From Streptomyces apocyni (GTDB lineage Bacteria > Actinomycetota > Actinomycetes > Streptomycetales > Streptomycetaceae): DNA of 64,000 nt. Position 1 is the stretch's first letter. The number at the start of each line of letters is the position of its first letter. The stretch is from the NCBI RefSeq assembly GCF_009739465.1, contig NZ_WHOM01000072.1, positions 283,310 through 347,309 on the forward strand. Reading direction: 5' to 3'. The notes under the pieces are model-generated. The model made no database searches and was not told the origin of the DNA. It was given only the letters and a program-made list of their open reading frames with translations. Shown here piece by piece: positions 25,235-33,638 of the stretch. Position numbers and translations under genes: made by a program.

Positions 25235-25846
25235 GTGAACACCGGCAGTGACGACGGTACCGGCCCCACCGAGAAGAGCGCCCTGCGCCGAGAGCTCCTC
25301 GACCGCCGACGCCAACTCACCCCACAGGACGCACAGAACGCCGCCGCGGTTCTCGCCGAACGCGCGCGGGAACTCGATGAGCTCGCGGAGGCGGGCACCG
25401 TCGCGGCCTATGTGTCGGTTGGCCGGGAGCCGGGCACGCGCGCGTTGCTGACGGACCTTCACGCGCGCGGGGTACGCGTCCTGCTCCCGGTGCTGCTCGC
25501 GGACAACGACCTCGACTGGGCCGCGTACGACGGAGACGAGCACCTCGCGCGCGCGGGGCGCGGACTCCTGGAGCCCGACGGCGCGCGGCTCGGCCCGGAC
25601 GCCGTCCTGGAGGCGGACGTCGTCCTGCTGCCCGGGCTCGCGGTGGACTCCGGCGGGCTGCGGCTCGGCCGGGGCGGCGGCTCGTACGACCGGGTGCTGG
25701 ACCGGCTGGCGAAGGCGGGCGCCGACCCGGTCCTGGTGGTGCTGCTCTACGACCACGAAGTGGTCGCGCGGGTCCCCAGGGAGCCGCACGACCACCCCGT
25801 AGACGCGGTGGTGACGCCGTCGGGTGTCAGGCGGTTCACCGCCTGA
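25235..25846 (+). CDS. 5-formyltetrahydrofolate cyclo-ligase
   Basis: A 203-residue enzyme converting 5-formyl-THF to 5,10-methenyl-THF using ATP. The family signature LRLGRGGGSYDRVLDRL is intact, and KSALRREL with R..L..R at the N-terminus is typical. GTG 25235; no convincing SD at normal spacing. Its neighbours glp and galU are conserved with it in actinobacteria. The last 8 codons and stop lie within a hairpin terminator. Confidence 0.92.
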   Translation: MNTGSDDGTGPTEKSALRRELLDRRRQLTPQDAQNAAAVLAERARELDELAEAGTVAAYVSVGREPGTRALLTDLHARGVRVLLPVLLADNDLDWAAYDGDEHLARAGRGLLEPDGARLGPDAVLEADVVLLPGLAVDSGGLRLGRGGGSYDRVLDRLAKAGADPVLVVLLYDHEVVARVPREPHDHPVDAVVTPSGVRRFTA

Positions 25847-25852
25847 CACCCG
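25821..25852 (+). terminator. terminator overlapping the end of the cyclo-ligase gene
   Basis: A perfect 14-bp stem CGGGTGTCAGGCGG / CCGCCTGACACCCG with loop TTCA. The stop codon (25844-25846) is inside the right arm, so coding and termination signals overlap. Confidence 0.85.
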
Positions 25853-25887
25853 TAGGGCCGGGACGGGTCAGTACGAGCCGCGGAGTC

Positions 25888-28737
25888 CTACGGCCTGAAC
25901 ACCAGGTGGGCGGCGGTGCTGTCCTTGACCGCCTGTTCGCTGAACGGCCAGTCGAGCAGCTCGCCCTTGGCCCATTTGTCCGTCTGGTCGGTGTAGTTCG
26001 AGCTGTAGGCGTGCCCCGACGCACCGGTGAGGTTGATCCACTTGGACTTGTCGAAGTCGTCCAGGTTCACCACCATCCGCATCGACGGCACCCAGGTCAC
26101 GGCGTAACCGCCCGCCGCGTTCCAGCCGGTGGCGTTGACCGCGCCCTCGCCGCCGCCCAGCTTCCACGGACCGCGGTTGAGCATCCACTTCATGAAGCCG
26201 GGGCCCTCGGTACCGATGGTCTGGTTCTTCAGCTCCAGGGTGTGCAGGCGGCCCCAGCTCCAGCTGTCGATGTCCTTGCCCAGCTTGGCGGTCAGCTCCC
26301 AGCGGGCGTCCTTCATGGCGCGGGCGAAGAGCTGGTCGCGGGTCTTGGTCTCCTCGTCCAGGCGCGACCCGGGCGAGTGCCACCACTCGTTGTCCTGGTC
26401 GTCGAGGATGCTGCGGACCACCTCGAACCAGCGGTCGCCGCCGTCCGGCTGGGCCGCGTCCGCGGCCCGCTTGCCGCACTCGCTCACCCGCTTGTTCGGG
26501 TCGTCCACCGGACCGGTGTTCTTGGCCGGTGCGACGCGGATGCACTCGCCCTTGACCCGCAGCTCCTTGGGCAGCTTGTCGCCGAAGGACAGCTTGAGGA
26601 CGTTCCGCCAGACCGCGTTGAAGTACGCGGCGGCCGCCGAGTCGGCGTCCTGGGTGTAGTCCCAGCCCTCCAGGAGCTGCTGCGCCTCACGGACGTAGGA
26701 GTCCGAGATGTCGATCTTGAGCAGCTTGGGTGTCAGCATCTTGGCGATCTCGCTGCTGTTGTCCAGCTGCATGGTGCGCATGTCGTCGGTCGAGATCTTG
26801 CCGTTGTTCTTGATCTTCGAGGCGATGAGATCGTTGATCCGCTGGCTGCGCGCCCCGTACCCCCAGTCCTCGGTGAGCTTGTACGGGTACTTCTCGGCGT
26901 CGACCACGGCCTGGTTGGCGGTGACGATGTAGCCGCGCTTGGGGTTGTACGCGTACGGCAGCGCGCTCTGCGGGATGTAGCCGGTCCAGTCGTACGCCGT
27001 GTCCCAGCCGGGCGCGGGGAGCGAGCCGTCGCCCTTGCCGCGGGTGGGGATCTTGCCCGGCGCCTGGTAGCCGATATTGCCCTCGGTGTCCGCGTAGATC
27101 AGGTTCTGCGAGGGCACCTCGAAGTCGGCGGCGGCCCGCCGGAACTCCTTGAAGTCCTTGGCCTTGTTCAGCGCGAAGACCGCGTCCATCGACTTGCCCG
27201 GCTCCAGGGCGGTCCAGCGCAGCGACACCGCGTAGCCGTCGGCGCGGTCGGGCGCACCGCCGCCGTTCGGTGCCTCCTGGCCGACCGTGCCCAGTTCCTT
27301 GCTGCGGTCGGAGAGGAGCGGGCCGTTGCCGGTCTCGCGGACCGTGATCTTCTTGTTCTTGCCGCCCGCGACCTTGATGGTCTCCCGGCGGGTCTCGAAG
27401 GGCTGGACCTTGCCGTCGCGCAGGTAGCCGTCTCCCTGGAGCTTCTCCAGGTAGAGGTCGGTGACGTCGGCGCCGAGGTTGGTCATGCCCCAGGCGATGT
27501 CCTGGTTGTGGCCGATAATCACACCCGGCAGGCCAGCGAAGGTGTAGCCGGAGACGTCGTACTGGCACTTCTTGGCGTCGCCCGTGCAGTGCAGGCCCAT
27601 CTGGTACCAGATCGACGGCAGCTGGGGAGCCAGGTGCGGGTCGTTGGCGAGCAGCGGCTTGCCGGTGGTCGTGTGGGCGCCGGAGACCACCCAGGAGTTG
27701 GAGCCGATGCCGGAGCCGTTCGGGCCGAGGCCGTCGGGGAGATCGTCCAGGATCTCGGAGAGGCCGGAGAGCTGGGTGGTCGTGCCGTCGGGGACGGTCT
27801 CGCCGCCTGCTAGGCCGGTGCCTGTTCCTGTGCCCGTACCGGTGCCTGTGCCCGTGCCTGCTGCCCCCTGCTGGGTGCCGGCGCCAGTGCCCGTACCCGT
27901 ACCCGTACCCGTGCCCGCTTCAGCGCCCGTACCCCCGTCAGTCTGCGACGGCGTGCCCTTGGGGTCGTACGTCTCGGTGGTGCGGTCGACCGCACCACCC
28001 TCGATGATCGGCTTGTGCAGGTCGTACGGGTACTCGGGGTACAGGTCGGCGATCTGCTTCGGGCCGAGCCTGCTGTACATGAGGGAGCGGTCGATCTCGT
28101 CCTTCATGTTCCCGCGCAGGTCCCAGGCCATGGCCTTGAGCCAGGCCACCGAGTCGACCGGCGTCCACTTCTCGATCTTGTAGTCGTTGGTGAACCCGAG
28201 GGCCGCGTACTCGACGGAGACGTCCTCGCCGTTCTTGCCCTTGAGGTACGCGTTGACCCCGTCGGCGTAGGCCCGCAGGTACTTCTTGGTCTCGGCGGAG
28301 AGCTTGGTGTCGTACTCCTCCTTCGCCACCCGGTGCCAGCCGAGTGTGCGCAGGAACTCGTCGTTGTCGATCTGGCCCTTGCCGAACATCTCGGACAGCC
28401 GACCGGAGGTGAGGTGCCGCCGTACGTCCATCTCCCAGAAGCGGTCCTGCGCCTGGACATAGCCCTGGGCCTTGAACAGGTCCTCGTCCGTCTCGGCGTA
28501 GATCTGCGGAATGCCGTTGCCGTCCCGCCGTACGTCGACGGGCCCTGCGAGGCCTTCGAGCTTGATCGTCCCCTTGGTCTGCGGGAAGGAGGCACGCACC
28601 GTACTGATGCTCCAGTAGGCGCCGTAGCCCACGGCTGCGATCAGCGCCAACACCAGCACGATCACGATCAGGCGGGCGCGTCGCCCCTTCTTCCTGCCGG
28701 TCCGCTGACCGGAAGGGGCGGTGGTGTTCGCGGGCAT
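25888..28737 (-). CDS. Penicillin acylase family protein (Ntn hydrolase)
   Basis: A 949-residue exported amidase precursor. An N-terminal basic segment and helix (RARLIVIVLVLALIAAVGYGAYW) anchor or export it. The alpha part contains IYAETDEDLFKAQGYVQAQDRFWEMD. The catalytic Ser346 follows Gly in GSNSWVVSG, where the precursor should cut itself. Substrate may be acyl-homoserine lactones, lipopeptides or penicillins. Just before the cleavage site, about residues 272-310 are a Gly-Thr run from a hexamer repeat (about 27815-27925). ATG 28737 has AAGGA 5 bases upstream. Confidence 0.92.
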   Translation of the reverse strand: MPANTTAPSGQRTGRKKGRRARLIVIVLVLALIAAVGYGAYWSISTVRASFPQTKGTIKLEGLAGPVDVRRDGNGIPQIYAETDEDLFKAQGYVQAQDRFWEMDVRRHLTSGRLSEMFGKGQIDNDEFLRTLGWHRVAKEEYDTKLSAETKKYLRAYADGVNAYLKGKNGEDVSVEYAALGFTNDYKIEKWTPVDSVAWLKAMAWDLRGNMKDEIDRSLMYSRLGPKQIADLYPEYPYDLHKPIIEGGAVDRTTETYDPKGTPSQTDGGTGAEAGTGTGTGTGTGAGTQQGAAGTGTGTGTGTGTGTGLAGGETVPDGTTTQLSGLSEILDDLPDGLGPNGSGIGSNSWVVSGAHTTTGKPLLANDPHLAPQLPSIWYQMGLHCTGDAKKCQYDVSGYTFAGLPGVIIGHNQDIAWGMTNLGADVTDLYLEKLQGDGYLRDGKVQPFETRRETIKVAGGKNKKITVRETGNGPLLSDRSKELGTVGQEAPNGGGAPDRADGYAVSLRWTALEPGKSMDAVFALNKAKDFKEFRRAAADFEVPSQNLIYADTEGNIGYQAPGKIPTRGKGDGSLPAPGWDTAYDWTGYIPQSALPYAYNPKRGYIVTANQAVVDAEKYPYKLTEDWGYGARSQRINDLIASKIKNNGKISTDDMRTMQLDNSSEIAKMLTPKLLKIDISDSYVREAQQLLEGWDYTQDADSAAAAYFNAVWRNVLKLSFGDKLPKELRVKGECIRVAPAKNTGPVDDPNKRVSECGKRAADAAQPDGGDRWFEVVRSILDDQDNEWWHSPGSRLDEETKTRDQLFARAMKDARWELTAKLGKDIDSWSWGRLHTLELKNQTIGTEGPGFMKWMLNRGPWKLGGGEGAVNATGWNAAGGYAVTWVPSMRMVVNLDDFDKSKWINLTGASGHAYSSNYTDQTDKWAKGELLDWPFSEQAVKDSTAAHLVFRP

Positions 28738-28964
28738 CGCTGTCCTTGTGGGTCTTCGTTCGCCTTCGAGAGCCTTCGAGTCAGGCGAGTGGCAGAGCGG
28801 TCCTGGAGTGCTGGAGCAACCATAGGCGGAGGGCATAGCGGCCCTGGACGCGGTGTCCGCAAGGTATATCGCACCGATGATCAGGACCGTAAGGAACGCG
28901 TCAAGATTAGGTAGGGTAACTAGACAAGTTAACTAAGTCCTGTCACTCGTGAAAGGAACAGCCG

Positions 28965-30551
28965 CTGACTGTCGACCAGTTGAACCAGCTCCTTCTCGTC
29001 TGCTCGCTCGTGCTGCTCATCGCCGTCGTCGCGGTGCGCGTCTCCTCGCGCAGCGGACTGCCCAGCCTGCTCCTGTACCTGGGAATCGGGATGGCGCTCG
29101 GCCAGGACGGCATCGGCGGCTTGGGCTTCGACGACGCCGAGCTGACGCAGGTGATCGGCTATGCCGCACTGGTGGTGATCCTGGCCGAAGGTGGCCTGGG
29201 CACCCAGTGGAAGGAGGTCAAACCCGCGCTTCCCGCGGCGGCGGCGCTGTCGACCGTCGGCATCGCGACGAGCGTGGGCATCACGGCGGCTGGTGCGCAC
29301 TATCTGGTCGGGCTTGAGTGGCAGCAGGCGCTCATCATCGGCGCGGTGGTCTCCTCCACCGACGCGGCGGCGGTCTTCTCGGTGCTGCGCCGGGTGCCAC
29401 TGCCGTCCCGGGTGACCGGCGTCCTGGAGGCCGAGTCCGGCTTCAACGACGCCCCGGTGGTGATCCTGGTGGTGGCCTTCTCCACCGTGGGTCCGATCGA
29501 CAGCTGGTACATGCTCGTCGGCAAGATCGCCCTCCAGCTGGCCATCGGGGCCACGGTCGGCCTCGCGGTGGGCTGGCTTGGCGCGTACGGCATCCGGCAT
29601 ATGGCACTGCCCGCGTCCGGCCTCTACCCGATCGCGGTGATGGCGATCGCCGTCGCGGCCTACGCCGCCGGGGCGCTGGCCCAGGGCAGTGGCTTCCTCG
29701 CCGTCTACCTGGCCGCGATGGTCCTCGGCAACGCCAGGCTGCCGCACTGGGCGGCGACCCGGGGCTTCGCCGACGGTCTGGGCTGGCTCGCCCAGATCGG
29801 CATGTTCGTCCTGCTCGGGCTGCTGGTCACGCCGAGTGACCTGCTGCCGGACGCTCTGCCCGCGATCGTGGTGGGCCTCGTCCTGACGATGGTCGCGCGG
29901 CCCGTGTCCGTCCTGGTCAGCCTGTTGCCGTTCCGGCTGCCGTGGCAGGAGCAGACCCTGATGTCCTGGGCCGGGCTGCGCGGCGCCGTGCCCATCATCC
30001 TGGCCACGATTCCGCTGGTGACGGGGATCGAGGGCAGTGACCGCATCTTCAACATCGTCTTCGTCCTGGTCGTCGTCTACACCCTGGTGCAGGGGCCGAC
30101 GCTGCCCTGGCTGGCCAAGGCGCTGCGGCTCGGCGACTCGTCGGAGGCGGCGGACCTGGGGATCGAGTCGGCGCCACTGGAGCGGCTGCGCGGCCATCTG
30201 CTGTCGGTGGCGATCCCGCCGAAGTCGCGGATGCACGGGGTGGAGGTCGGGGAGCTGCGGCTGCCTCCGGGCGCCGCCGTCACGCTGGTCGTACGGAGCG
30301 GGAAGTCCTTCGTACCGCAGCCGAACACCGTGCTGATGCGCGAGGACGAGCTGCTGGTGGTCGCGACCGATCCGGTACGCGACGCCGCTGAGCAGCGGCT
30401 TCGGGCGGTCGGGCAGGGCGGAAAGCTGGCGGGGTGGCTGGGGACCGGGGGCGGTACGCGGGGCGGGGCCAGGGGCGGGCGTGCCTCTGGGACCGCCACT
30501 GGGCCCGCCTCTGGGCGCACCTCTGGGCGCGGCAAGCGAACGTCTGGTTAA
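28965..30551 (+). CDS. Potassium/proton antiporter (CPA1, NhaP2-like)
   Basis: A 528-residue membrane protein with about 12 helices, a Na+/H+ exchanger core (SSTDAAAVFSVLRR; ESGFNDAPVVILV) and a C-terminal TrkA-C regulatory domain (about 400-485). A Gly/Arg/Thr-rich tail follows. The family expels K+ at alkaline pH. The first SD-supported start is a CTG at 28965 (AAAGGA, 7-base spacer), giving LTVDQLNQLLLV, which matches where homologues begin. The only in-frame common start is TTG 28980, without a well-placed SD. The CTG start is my choice. Confidence 0.85.
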   Translation: MTVDQLNQLLLVCSLVLLIAVVAVRVSSRSGLPSLLLYLGIGMALGQDGIGGLGFDDAELTQVIGYAALVVILAEGGLGTQWKEVKPALPAAAALSTVGIATSVGITAAGAHYLVGLEWQQALIIGAVVSSTDAAAVFSVLRRVPLPSRVTGVLEAESGFNDAPVVILVVAFSTVGPIDSWYMLVGKIALQLAIGATVGLAVGWLGAYGIRHMALPASGLYPIAVMAIAVAAYAAGALAQGSGFLAVYLAAMVLGNARLPHWAATRGFADGLGWLAQIGMFVLLGLLVTPSDLLPDALPAIVVGLVLTMVARPVSVLVSLLPFRLPWQEQTLMSWAGLRGAVPIILATIPLVTGIEGSDRIFNIVFVLVVVYTLVQGPTLPWLAKALRLGDSSEAADLGIESAPLERLRGHLLSVAIPPKSRMHGVEVGELRLPPGAAVTLVVRSGKSFVPQPNTVLMREDELLVVATDPVRDAAEQRLRAVGQGGKLAGWLGTGGGTRGGARGGRASGTATGPASGRTSGRGKRTSG

Positions 30552-30601
30552 TCACAGGCAGAAAGCTGCTTTGCTTGCGCTTTTCAGAGGCGGAGACGCG
30601 C

Positions 30602-30649
30602 ATGAACCCTTACTATGAAGGAACACTGAAAAGAACCACCTCTGCCTGA
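30602..30649 (+). CDS. 15-codon small ORF upstream of the MFS gene
   Basis: MNPYYEGTLKRTTSA with GGAG 6 bases before the ATG, one of the better SD sites in this region, in a relatively AT-rich stretch. Its stop codon lies in the loop of a hairpin (CTCTGC-CTGAT-GCAGAG, 30640-30656). It could be a regulatory upstream ORF for the transporter at 30784. No known family. Confidence 0.35.
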   Translation: MNPYYEGTLKRTTSA

Positions 30650-30656
30650 TGCAGAG
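30640..30656 (+). promoter_or_regulatory. hairpin around the small ORF stop codon
   Basis: CTCTGC-CTGAT-GCAGAG, a perfect 6-5-6 inverted repeat with the TGA of the 15-codon ORF in its loop, 128 bases upstream of the MFS start. Confidence 0.45.
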
Positions 30657-30783
30657 CTGGCGCGACCGCACGGCGGCCGCGGCCCTGTGCAGGGGCCGGG
30701 TATCACCGACGTTCCTGCGCAAGAGGACAGCTCTCGGCGTCGTCAATACGGGCGCGCTACCAGGCGGCAGAAAGGCCTAGGCC

Positions 30784-32136
30784 GTGGCATCCACGGTCAG
30801 CTCCGACTCGGACTCGGGCTCCTACTCGGGCTCCGGCTCCCGTCCCGGATACGGGCAGCTCCTGCGCATTCCTGGCGCTCTCTCGTTCGTCCTGCCCGGC
30901 TTCGCCGCGCGGCAGCCCTTCGCCATGCTGACGATGTCGATCGTCCTGCTGGTCCAGCACACCACCGGCTCGCTCGGCAACGCGGGCGCCGTCGCCGCCG
31001 TCGCCGGTGTCTCCATGGCCCTGTTCGCCCCGCAGAGCGGCAAGCTGGCGGACCGCTTCGGGCAGCGTGCCGTACTGATCCCCGGCGTCCTGGTGCACGC
31101 CACGGCGGTCGCCCTGCTCGCCACGCTCGCACTGACGGACGCGTCGCTGTGGGCGCTGTTCGTGGCCGCCGTGCCGGTCGGTGCCTCGGTACCGCAGGTC
31201 GGTCCGATGGTGCGGGCCCGCTGGGCCGCCGCGCTGGACCGGCCCGAGCGCGCTCGTCTGACCCAGACGGCCGCCGCCTTCGAGTCGGTCACCGACGAGC
31301 TCACGTTCGTCGTCGGGCCGGTACTCGCCACCGCGCTGTGCACCTGGGTGCACCCGGGCGCCGGTCTGGCCGCCGAGGCCGCGCTGACCCTCGCGGGCGG
31401 CCTGCTGTTCGCCGCGCAGCGCGCCACCCAGCCGCGGGCCTACGGCGTGCGCGGCGACGCGGACGCGGGTGTACGGAACGGCGGCGCGATCGACGGCCAC
31501 GCGCGCGTGAAGCCGGTTTCCGCCCTGTCGGTGCCCGGTGTGCGGGTCCTCGCCGTGGCACTGCTCGGCATCGGAACCGTGTTCGGCGGCATGCAGGTCT
31601 CGCTGACGGCCTTCGCGGAAGAGGCCGGACAGCCGGGTGTGAACGGCCTGCTGTACGGCACGTTCGCCGCGGGCAACATGCTCGCGGGCATCGCGTTCGG
31701 CGCGATCGCCTGGAAGATCGGACCGCAGCGTCGGCTCCTGTTCGGATACACGGCGCTGACGCTCATGGCGTCCACCCTGTGGGCGGTGCACTCGGTCCCG
31801 CTGTTCGCGGTGGTCGGGCTGCTGGTCGGCGTGTGCATCGCGCCCGCCCTGATCACGGGCTTCACGCTGGTCGAGACGCTGGTCCCGGCGTCGGCCCGCA
31901 CCGAGGCCTTCACCTGGCTGACGGGCGCGGTGGCGCTCGGGCAGGCCGCGGGCGTGACAGCGTCCGGACAGCTCGCCGACGCCCAGGGCGCGAGCGCCGG
32001 ATTCCTGGTCCCGCTGGCCGGTACGGCGCTGGCGCTGGCGACCCTGGTGGCACTGCGCTCACGGCTCACACCGGCGTCCCAGGGGCGGACCGTGGCGCGT
32101 GGCGTCGGTCACCGCGTACCCGTAACAGTGGACTGA
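30784..32136 (+). CDS. MFS transporter
   Basis: A 450-residue major facilitator protein with about 12 helices. The N-terminus is Ser/Asp/Gly-rich (VSSDSDSGSYSGSGSRPGYG) and cytoplasmic. The motif-A-like segment is QSGKLADRFGQRAVL. The central loop (about 225-250) is polar. Drug or metabolite export is likely, with no substrate evident. GTG 30784 has AGAAAGG 8 bases upstream. Confidence 0.88.
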   Translation: MASTVSSDSDSGSYSGSGSRPGYGQLLRIPGALSFVLPGFAARQPFAMLTMSIVLLVQHTTGSLGNAGAVAAVAGVSMALFAPQSGKLADRFGQRAVLIPGVLVHATAVALLATLALTDASLWALFVAAVPVGASVPQVGPMVRARWAAALDRPERARLTQTAAAFESVTDELTFVVGPVLATALCTWVHPGAGLAAEAALTLAGGLLFAAQRATQPRAYGVRGDADAGVRNGGAIDGHARVKPVSALSVPGVRVLAVALLGIGTVFGGMQVSLTAFAEEAGQPGVNGLLYGTFAAGNMLAGIAFGAIAWKIGPQRRLLFGYTALTLMASTLWAVHSVPLFAVVGLLVGVCIAPALITGFTLVETLVPASARTEAFTWLTGAVALGQAAGVTASGQLADAQGASAGFLVPLAGTALALATLVALRSRLTPASQGRTVARGVGHRVPVTVD

Positions 32137-32203
32137 TCCGACGGAATGCGTCACTATTGAGCGTCGTTAGCACTCATCGAGTGAGAGTGCCAGGAGGAAG
32201 CAA

Positions 32204-32536
32204 GTGCCGACGTACCAGTACCAGTGCACCGAGTGCGGCGAGGGCCTCGAGGCGGTGCAGAAGTTCACCGATGACGCCCTGACCGAGTGCCCCAGCTGCG
32301 CGGGACGCCTGAAGAAGGTGTTCTCCGCCGTCGGCATCGTCTTCAAGGGGTCGGGCTTCTACCGCAACGACAGCCGCGGCTCCTCGTCGAGCAGCGCGCC
32401 AGCGTCGACGCCCGCCGCGGCCTCGTCCTCGGCCAGCTCCTCGACGTCCGCGTCGTCTTCTTCGTCGTCCTCGTCCTCGTCGGCGCCCGCCGCTTCGGGG
32501 TCGAAGAGCTCCAGCGGTGGTTCCTCCGCCGCTTGA
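32204..32536 (+). CDS. FmdB family zinc ribbon protein
   Basis: A 110-residue protein. Residues 1-45 form the FmdB/CxxC zinc ribbon (YQCTECGEG...ECPSCAG), and the rest is an almost pure Ser/Ala tail (about 55-110) from TCG/TCC runs. Possible nucleic acid binding regulator; the family function is not settled. The SD GGAGGAAG precedes GTG 32204. A strong terminator follows. Confidence 0.88.
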   Translation: MPTYQYQCTECGEGLEAVQKFTDDALTECPSCAGRLKKVFSAVGIVFKGSGFYRNDSRGSSSSSAPASTPAAASSSASSSTSASSSSSSSSSSAPAASGSKSSSGGSSAA

Positions 32537-32559
32537 CGGACACCTCACAGACTGAACTG

Positions 32560-32593
32560 AAGGGCCCCGCGTTCCTATGAACACGGGGCCCTT
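32560..32593 (+). terminator. intrinsic terminator after the zinc ribbon gene
   Basis: A 15-bp stem with one mismatch (AAGGGCCCCGCGTTC / GAACACGGGGCCCTT), loop CTAT, then TTT. It rules out the upstream in-frame start (32577) for the next gene. Confidence 0.9.
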
Positions 32594-32639
32594 TACGCTG
32601 CTTACTCCTGATCAGATGGCGAAGGGGACGGGGAACCGG

Positions 32640-33473
32640 ATGGCGAACGCGGAAATCGGTGTGATCGGCGGATCGGGTTTCTACTCCTTCCTGGAGGACG
32701 TCACCGAGATCCAGGTGGACACCCCGTACGGGCCGCCGAGCGACTCACTCTTCCTCGGCGAGGTCGCCGGGCGCCGGGTCGCCTTCCTGCCGCGGCACGG
32801 CCGCGGACACCACCTGCCGCCGCACCGCATCAACTACCGCGCCAACCTGTGGGCCCTGCGCTCCCTCGGCATACGCCAGGTGCTGGGCCCGTGCGCGGTG
32901 GGCGGGCTGCGGCCCGAGTACGGACCGGGCACGCTCCTGGTCCCGGACCAGCTGGTGGACCGCACGAAGGCGCGGACGCAGACGTACTTCGACGGCCAGC
33001 CGCTGCCCGACGGGACGGTGCCGAACGTGGTGCACACGACGTTCGCCGACCCGTACTGCCCCGAGGGGCGCGGGGCCGCCCTGAAGGTCGCGCGGGGGCG
33101 GGCCTGGGACGCGGTGGACGGCGGGACGATGGTGGTCGTCGAGGGGCCGCGCTTCTCGACCCGCGCCGAGTCCCGGTGGCACGCCGCGATGGGCTGGTCG
33201 GTGGTCGGGATGACCGGGCACCCAGAGGCCGTGCTCGCCCGCGAGCTGGGGCTCTGCTACACCTCGCTCGCGCTGGTGACGGACCTGGACGCGGGGGCCG
33301 AGACGGGCGACGGCGTCTCGCACACCGAGGTGCTGCGAGTGTTCGGCGAGAACGTGGGCCGACTGCGGGACGTGCTATTCGACGTGGTGGGTGCGCTGCC
33401 GAGGACGGAGGAGCGGGACTGCCTGTGCACGCACGCGCATGACGGGTGGGACCTGGGCATCGAGCTGCCCTAA
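32640..33473 (+). CDS. S-methyl-5'-thioadenosine phosphorylase
   Basis: A 277-residue nucleoside phosphorylase of the MTA/PNP family that splits methylthioadenosine into adenine and methylthioribose-1-phosphate. IGVIGGSGFY, PRHGRGHHLPPHRINYRAN (phosphate and substrate contacts), VVVEGPRFSTRAES and GMTGHPEAVLARE are intact. The start is ATG 32640 with GGGGA 5 bases upstream. A second, more divergent member lies in the 57-64 kb cluster (61196). Confidence 0.92.
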   Translation: MANAEIGVIGGSGFYSFLEDVTEIQVDTPYGPPSDSLFLGEVAGRRVAFLPRHGRGHHLPPHRINYRANLWALRSLGIRQVLGPCAVGGLRPEYGPGTLLVPDQLVDRTKARTQTYFDGQPLPDGTVPNVVHTTFADPYCPEGRGAALKVARGRAWDAVDGGTMVVVEGPRFSTRAESRWHAAMGWSVVGMTGHPEAVLARELGLCYTSLALVTDLDAGAETGDGVSHTEVLRVFGENVGRLRDVLFDVVGALPRTEERDCLCTHAHDGWDLGIELP

Positions 33474-33590
33474 GCCTCGCCTGTGGCCGCCTGACCTCGT
33501 CTGCCCCCTGAACCTCACCTTCGGGTGAGCGAGTTATCCACAAGTGGGCGCGGGTCCACAGGCCTCAGCGGGATCTGGCGCGAGCCTGCA

Positions 33591-33623
33591 TCGTGAGGAG
33601 CGTTCAGCCGACGTTCCTCACGA
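33591..33623. promoter_or_regulatory. inverted repeat before the CpaB-like gene
   Basis: TCGTGAGGA and TCCTCACGA, a perfect 9-bp inverted repeat with a 15-base spacer, ends 15 bases before ATG 33639. It could be a terminator of the MTA phosphorylase gene or an operator. Confidence 0.45.
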
Positions 33624-33638
33624 CAGGCGGTGGTTGCC

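Noticed and set aside
25906..27813. A 635-codon plus-strand frame across the penicillin acylase
   Set aside because: Antisense shadow of a recognised gene; no motifs, composition typical of shadow frames.
33534..33542. Replication origin
   Set aside because: Only one DnaA box, no AT-rich unwinding region, no dnaA/dnaN genes nearby.
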